Both the position numbers and the translations under genes were made by a program. From Dysgonomonas sp. BGC7 (lineage in GTDB: Bacteria > Bacteroidota > Bacteroidia > Bacteroidales > Dysgonomonadaceae), in the NCBI RefSeq assembly GCF_001261735.1, contig NZ_CVRP01000023.1, positions 1 to 64,000 on the forward strand: a stretch of 64,000 nt of DNA. The letters are read 5' to 3'. This document shows, piece after piece, positions 62,299-64,000 of this stretch (the first letter of the stretch is position 1; each line of letters opens with the position of its first letter). Under the pieces are notes generated by a model. It saw only the letters and a list, made by a program, of their open reading frames with translations. It ran no database searches and was not told the origin of the DNA.

Positions 62299-64000
62299 TT
62301 ATTTTTTATAGATTTTCATTGCAAATCCGCCTCCTTGAGCCATTGATATGGTAAGCTTTTTATCGGTCGGAATGGCTATTGTTTCTTTTTTGTAGTCGGA
62401 GGCTATTCTGTTTGCATTAGCTCCGTCTTTATATATTTCAGCATGGAAACTGCCTTCTCCTAAGAATGAAAGATCGAGTTTCAGGGTGCGTGTATCCCAG
62501 TTTGTTAGCGATCCTACATACCATATCTCACCTTTGCGGCGAGCTATCGAAATATATTTGCCGATTTCTCCATTCATAGCAACGGTATTGTCCCATACTG
62601 TAGGTATTGCCGATATAAAATCGGTACACTCTTGTTCCTTCTCGTAGTTTGTCGGGCTATCGCAAAGCATATTCAGTGGTGATTCGAATATTACGTACTC
62701 AGCCAATTGTCGACAACGTGTACCCTGACTCATCGGCTGATCGTTTATACCCCTATGTGTTCTTTTTGTACCATTGCGCATCGCTCCCTGAGTATAGTCG
62801 ACAGGTCCGGCAACCATGCGGATAAATGGAAAAGTAACATCATAAGTTACTTGATCTAGTTCTGTGCCATTCCACTTCATTTGTTCCAATCCGTTTACTG
62901 CCTCATAATTAATTACATTCGGATAGGTGCGGTTAAGTCCTGTAGGCTTGTAGGTTCCATGAAAATCGACTAACATTTTATATTTTGCTGCTATTTCGGC
63001 CGCTCGATAATGGAAATTTACCATAGGCTGGTCGTCCCTGTCCATGAAATCTATTTTAAAACCCCTGATGCCCATTTCGGAATAGTGTTTACAAACCCTT
63101 TCCGTTTCACGTTCGAAGGCATAATAACCAGCCCATAGTATAAGTCCTACATTTTTAGATTTTCCGTAATCAATAAGTTTTTGAAGGTCTATTTCGGGTA
63201 CAACCTGAAACAAGTCTGCTTTTAGGTTTACAGCCCATCCTTCGTCAAGTATAACATATTCTATCCCATTTTTTGAAGCAAAATCAATATATGCCATATA
63301 GGTTTCATTGTTTACTCCGGCAGTGAAATTTACGCCTGATAATCCCCAATGATTCCACCATTCCCAGGCTACTTTTCCCGGTTTTATCCACGATACGTCC
63401 TGTATGCGCGACGGAGCAGCGAGCTTATATACTATATCGCTATCAGCTAACTCTTTATCGTCGGAAGAAACGATCACTATACGCCATGGGAATTTGGCGC
63501 CAGCTTTGCATTTGGCAATGTAAGGAGCACGTGCTGTCACCACTTGTTGCAACAGATTGTGGCCTCCTTGCTCGGTAGTAATAGGATAGGGGGCAAAGTT
63601 TGATTTTAGTGAGGATGTTCCATCTGTGTTGATGAGGAACATCCCGGGATAGCTTTCGAGATCAGATTCTGCTATACAAACTTTTTTGCCCCCGTCCATT
63701 TCGATAACCAATGGTGTAAATGACAACCTTTCCTTGTTCATTTTACTCAATAGTGTATATTCATACTTATTTTCAAATGAGTTGAAATATTGCCCTTCTA
63801 TATTTTTTGCTTTACTATTCACATAGGGTATGTAAGCGTTATAGTCCTTCTTGAAGTTGAATGTTGCTTGTTCGTTTTCTACAATAAAGTCTGTTTTACC
63901 TGTAGATACAAAGCGATAAGCTATACCTTCATTATAGGCACGGAAAATAATATTGAAATCTTCTTTGAAGTTTAATGTAAGTTCATTGTAATGATCTATT
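62299..64000 (-). CDS. GH97 glycosidase (5' end beyond the window)
   Basis: The frame stays open to the window edge; a GTG at 63822 is not the start, since homologous-looking sequence (YRFVSTGKTDFIVENEQATF) continues upstream. What is visible is the end of the N-terminal beta-sandwich, the TIM barrel and the C-terminal beta domain. GIRGFKIDFMDRDDQPMV carries an Asp where retaining GH97 enzymes (for example the B. thetaiotaomicron alpha-galactosidase BtGH97b) have their nucleophile, and NYEAVNGLEQMKW carries the acid/base region. SusB-type inverting members lack this Asp. I therefore infer a retaining alpha-galactosidase or beta-L-arabinopyranosidase. The Ca2+-binding Glu cannot all be checked. 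Confidence 0.9.
   Translation of the reverse strand, partial: IDHYNELTLNFKEDFNIIFRAYNEGIAYRFVSTGKTDFIVENEQATFNFKKDYNAYIPYVNSKAKNIEGQYFNSFENKYEYTLLSKMNKERLSFTPLVIEMDGGKKVCIAESDLESYPGMFLINTDGTSSLKSNFAPYPITTEQGGHNLLQQVVTARAPYIAKCKAGAKFPWRIVIVSSDDKELADSDIVYKLAAPSRIQDVSWIKPGKVAWEWWNHWGLSGVNFTAGVNNETYMAYIDFASKNGIEYVILDEGWAVNLKADLFQVVPEIDLQKLIDYGKSKNVGLILWAGYYAFERETERVCKHYSEMGIRGFKIDFMDRDDQPMVNFHYRAAEIAAKYKMLVDFHGTYKPTGLNRTYPNVINYEAVNGLEQMKWNGTELDQVTYDVTFPFIRMVAGPVDYTQGAMRNGTKRTHRGINDQPMSQGTRCRQLAEYVIFESPLNMLCDSPTNYEKEQECTDFISAIPTVWDNTVAMNGEIGKYISIARRKGEIWYVGSLTNWDTRTLKLDLSFLGEGSFHAEIYKDGANANRIASDYKKETIAIPTDKKLTISMAQGGGFAMKIYKK

Overview
The window reads as chromosomal DNA of a Bacteroidota bacterium, most likely order Bacteroidales; a Dysgonomonas-like gut or environmental species would fit, but the genus is a guess. 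The reasons are AT-rich DNA, recurrent -7 boxes of the Bacteroidetes form TAnnTTTG, SusC/SusD pairs, a hybrid two-component regulator, an ECF sigma/FecR pair, and many exported glycoside hydrolases.

Layout. (1) 1-6563 is the right end of an integrative, mobilizable element on the minus strand. It holds a tyrosine integrase, an AbiE-type toxin-antitoxin operon with an unrecognised third gene, an excisionase-like HTH protein, a DUF3408 protein, an oriT-like region, MobC and a relaxase cut short just after its HxH motif. The element abuts a tRNA-Pro(UGG) 3' fragment, which is the probable attachment site. (2) 6758-19057 is a minus-strand polysaccharide-utilisation operon: three GH43, two GH2, and an exported FAD oxidoreductase, DUF1080 (3-keto-disaccharide hydrolase family) and Tat-exported Gfo/Idh/MocA oxidoreductase. 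It is divergent from a 1340-residue hybrid two-component system (19302-23324). (3) 23389-36838 is a plus-strand locus with an ECF sigma factor, FecR anti-sigma factor, GH105, SGNH hydrolase, SusC with STN domain, SusD, an Ig-like surface lipoprotein and a GH93/sialidase-like propeller joined to a CBM9-like domain. Most of its gene gaps hold inverted repeats. (4) 37036-44711 is a CusCBA/CzcCBA-type efflux system with its own OmpR-type regulator and sensor kinase; four 11-bp-spaced repeats lie upstream. (5) 44795-53033 is mostly housekeeping: recF, DciA-like DUF721, thioesterase, GNAT, rnpB (RNase P RNA), a short TonB protein, a small membrane protein, YihY/BrkB, MATE, queC-queF and tRNA-Lys(CUU). 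(6) 53211-64000 is a third minus-strand glycan operon running off the right edge: GH97 (partial), GH2, GH88, GH2, an orphan GH35-type C-terminal jelly-roll protein and GH3.

How the genes fit together. GH43, GH2, GH93-like and GH105 enzymes suggest pectin side chains such as arabinan, galactan or rhamnogalacturonan-I for regions 2 and 3. GH88 with GH2, GH3 and GH97 points to a lyase-generated, uronate-containing oligosaccharide for region 6, although no polysaccharide lyase is in view. The three adjacent exported redox/DUF1080 genes suggest that 3-keto (oxidative) deglycosylation complements ordinary hydrolysis. These substrate assignments are inference from family membership.
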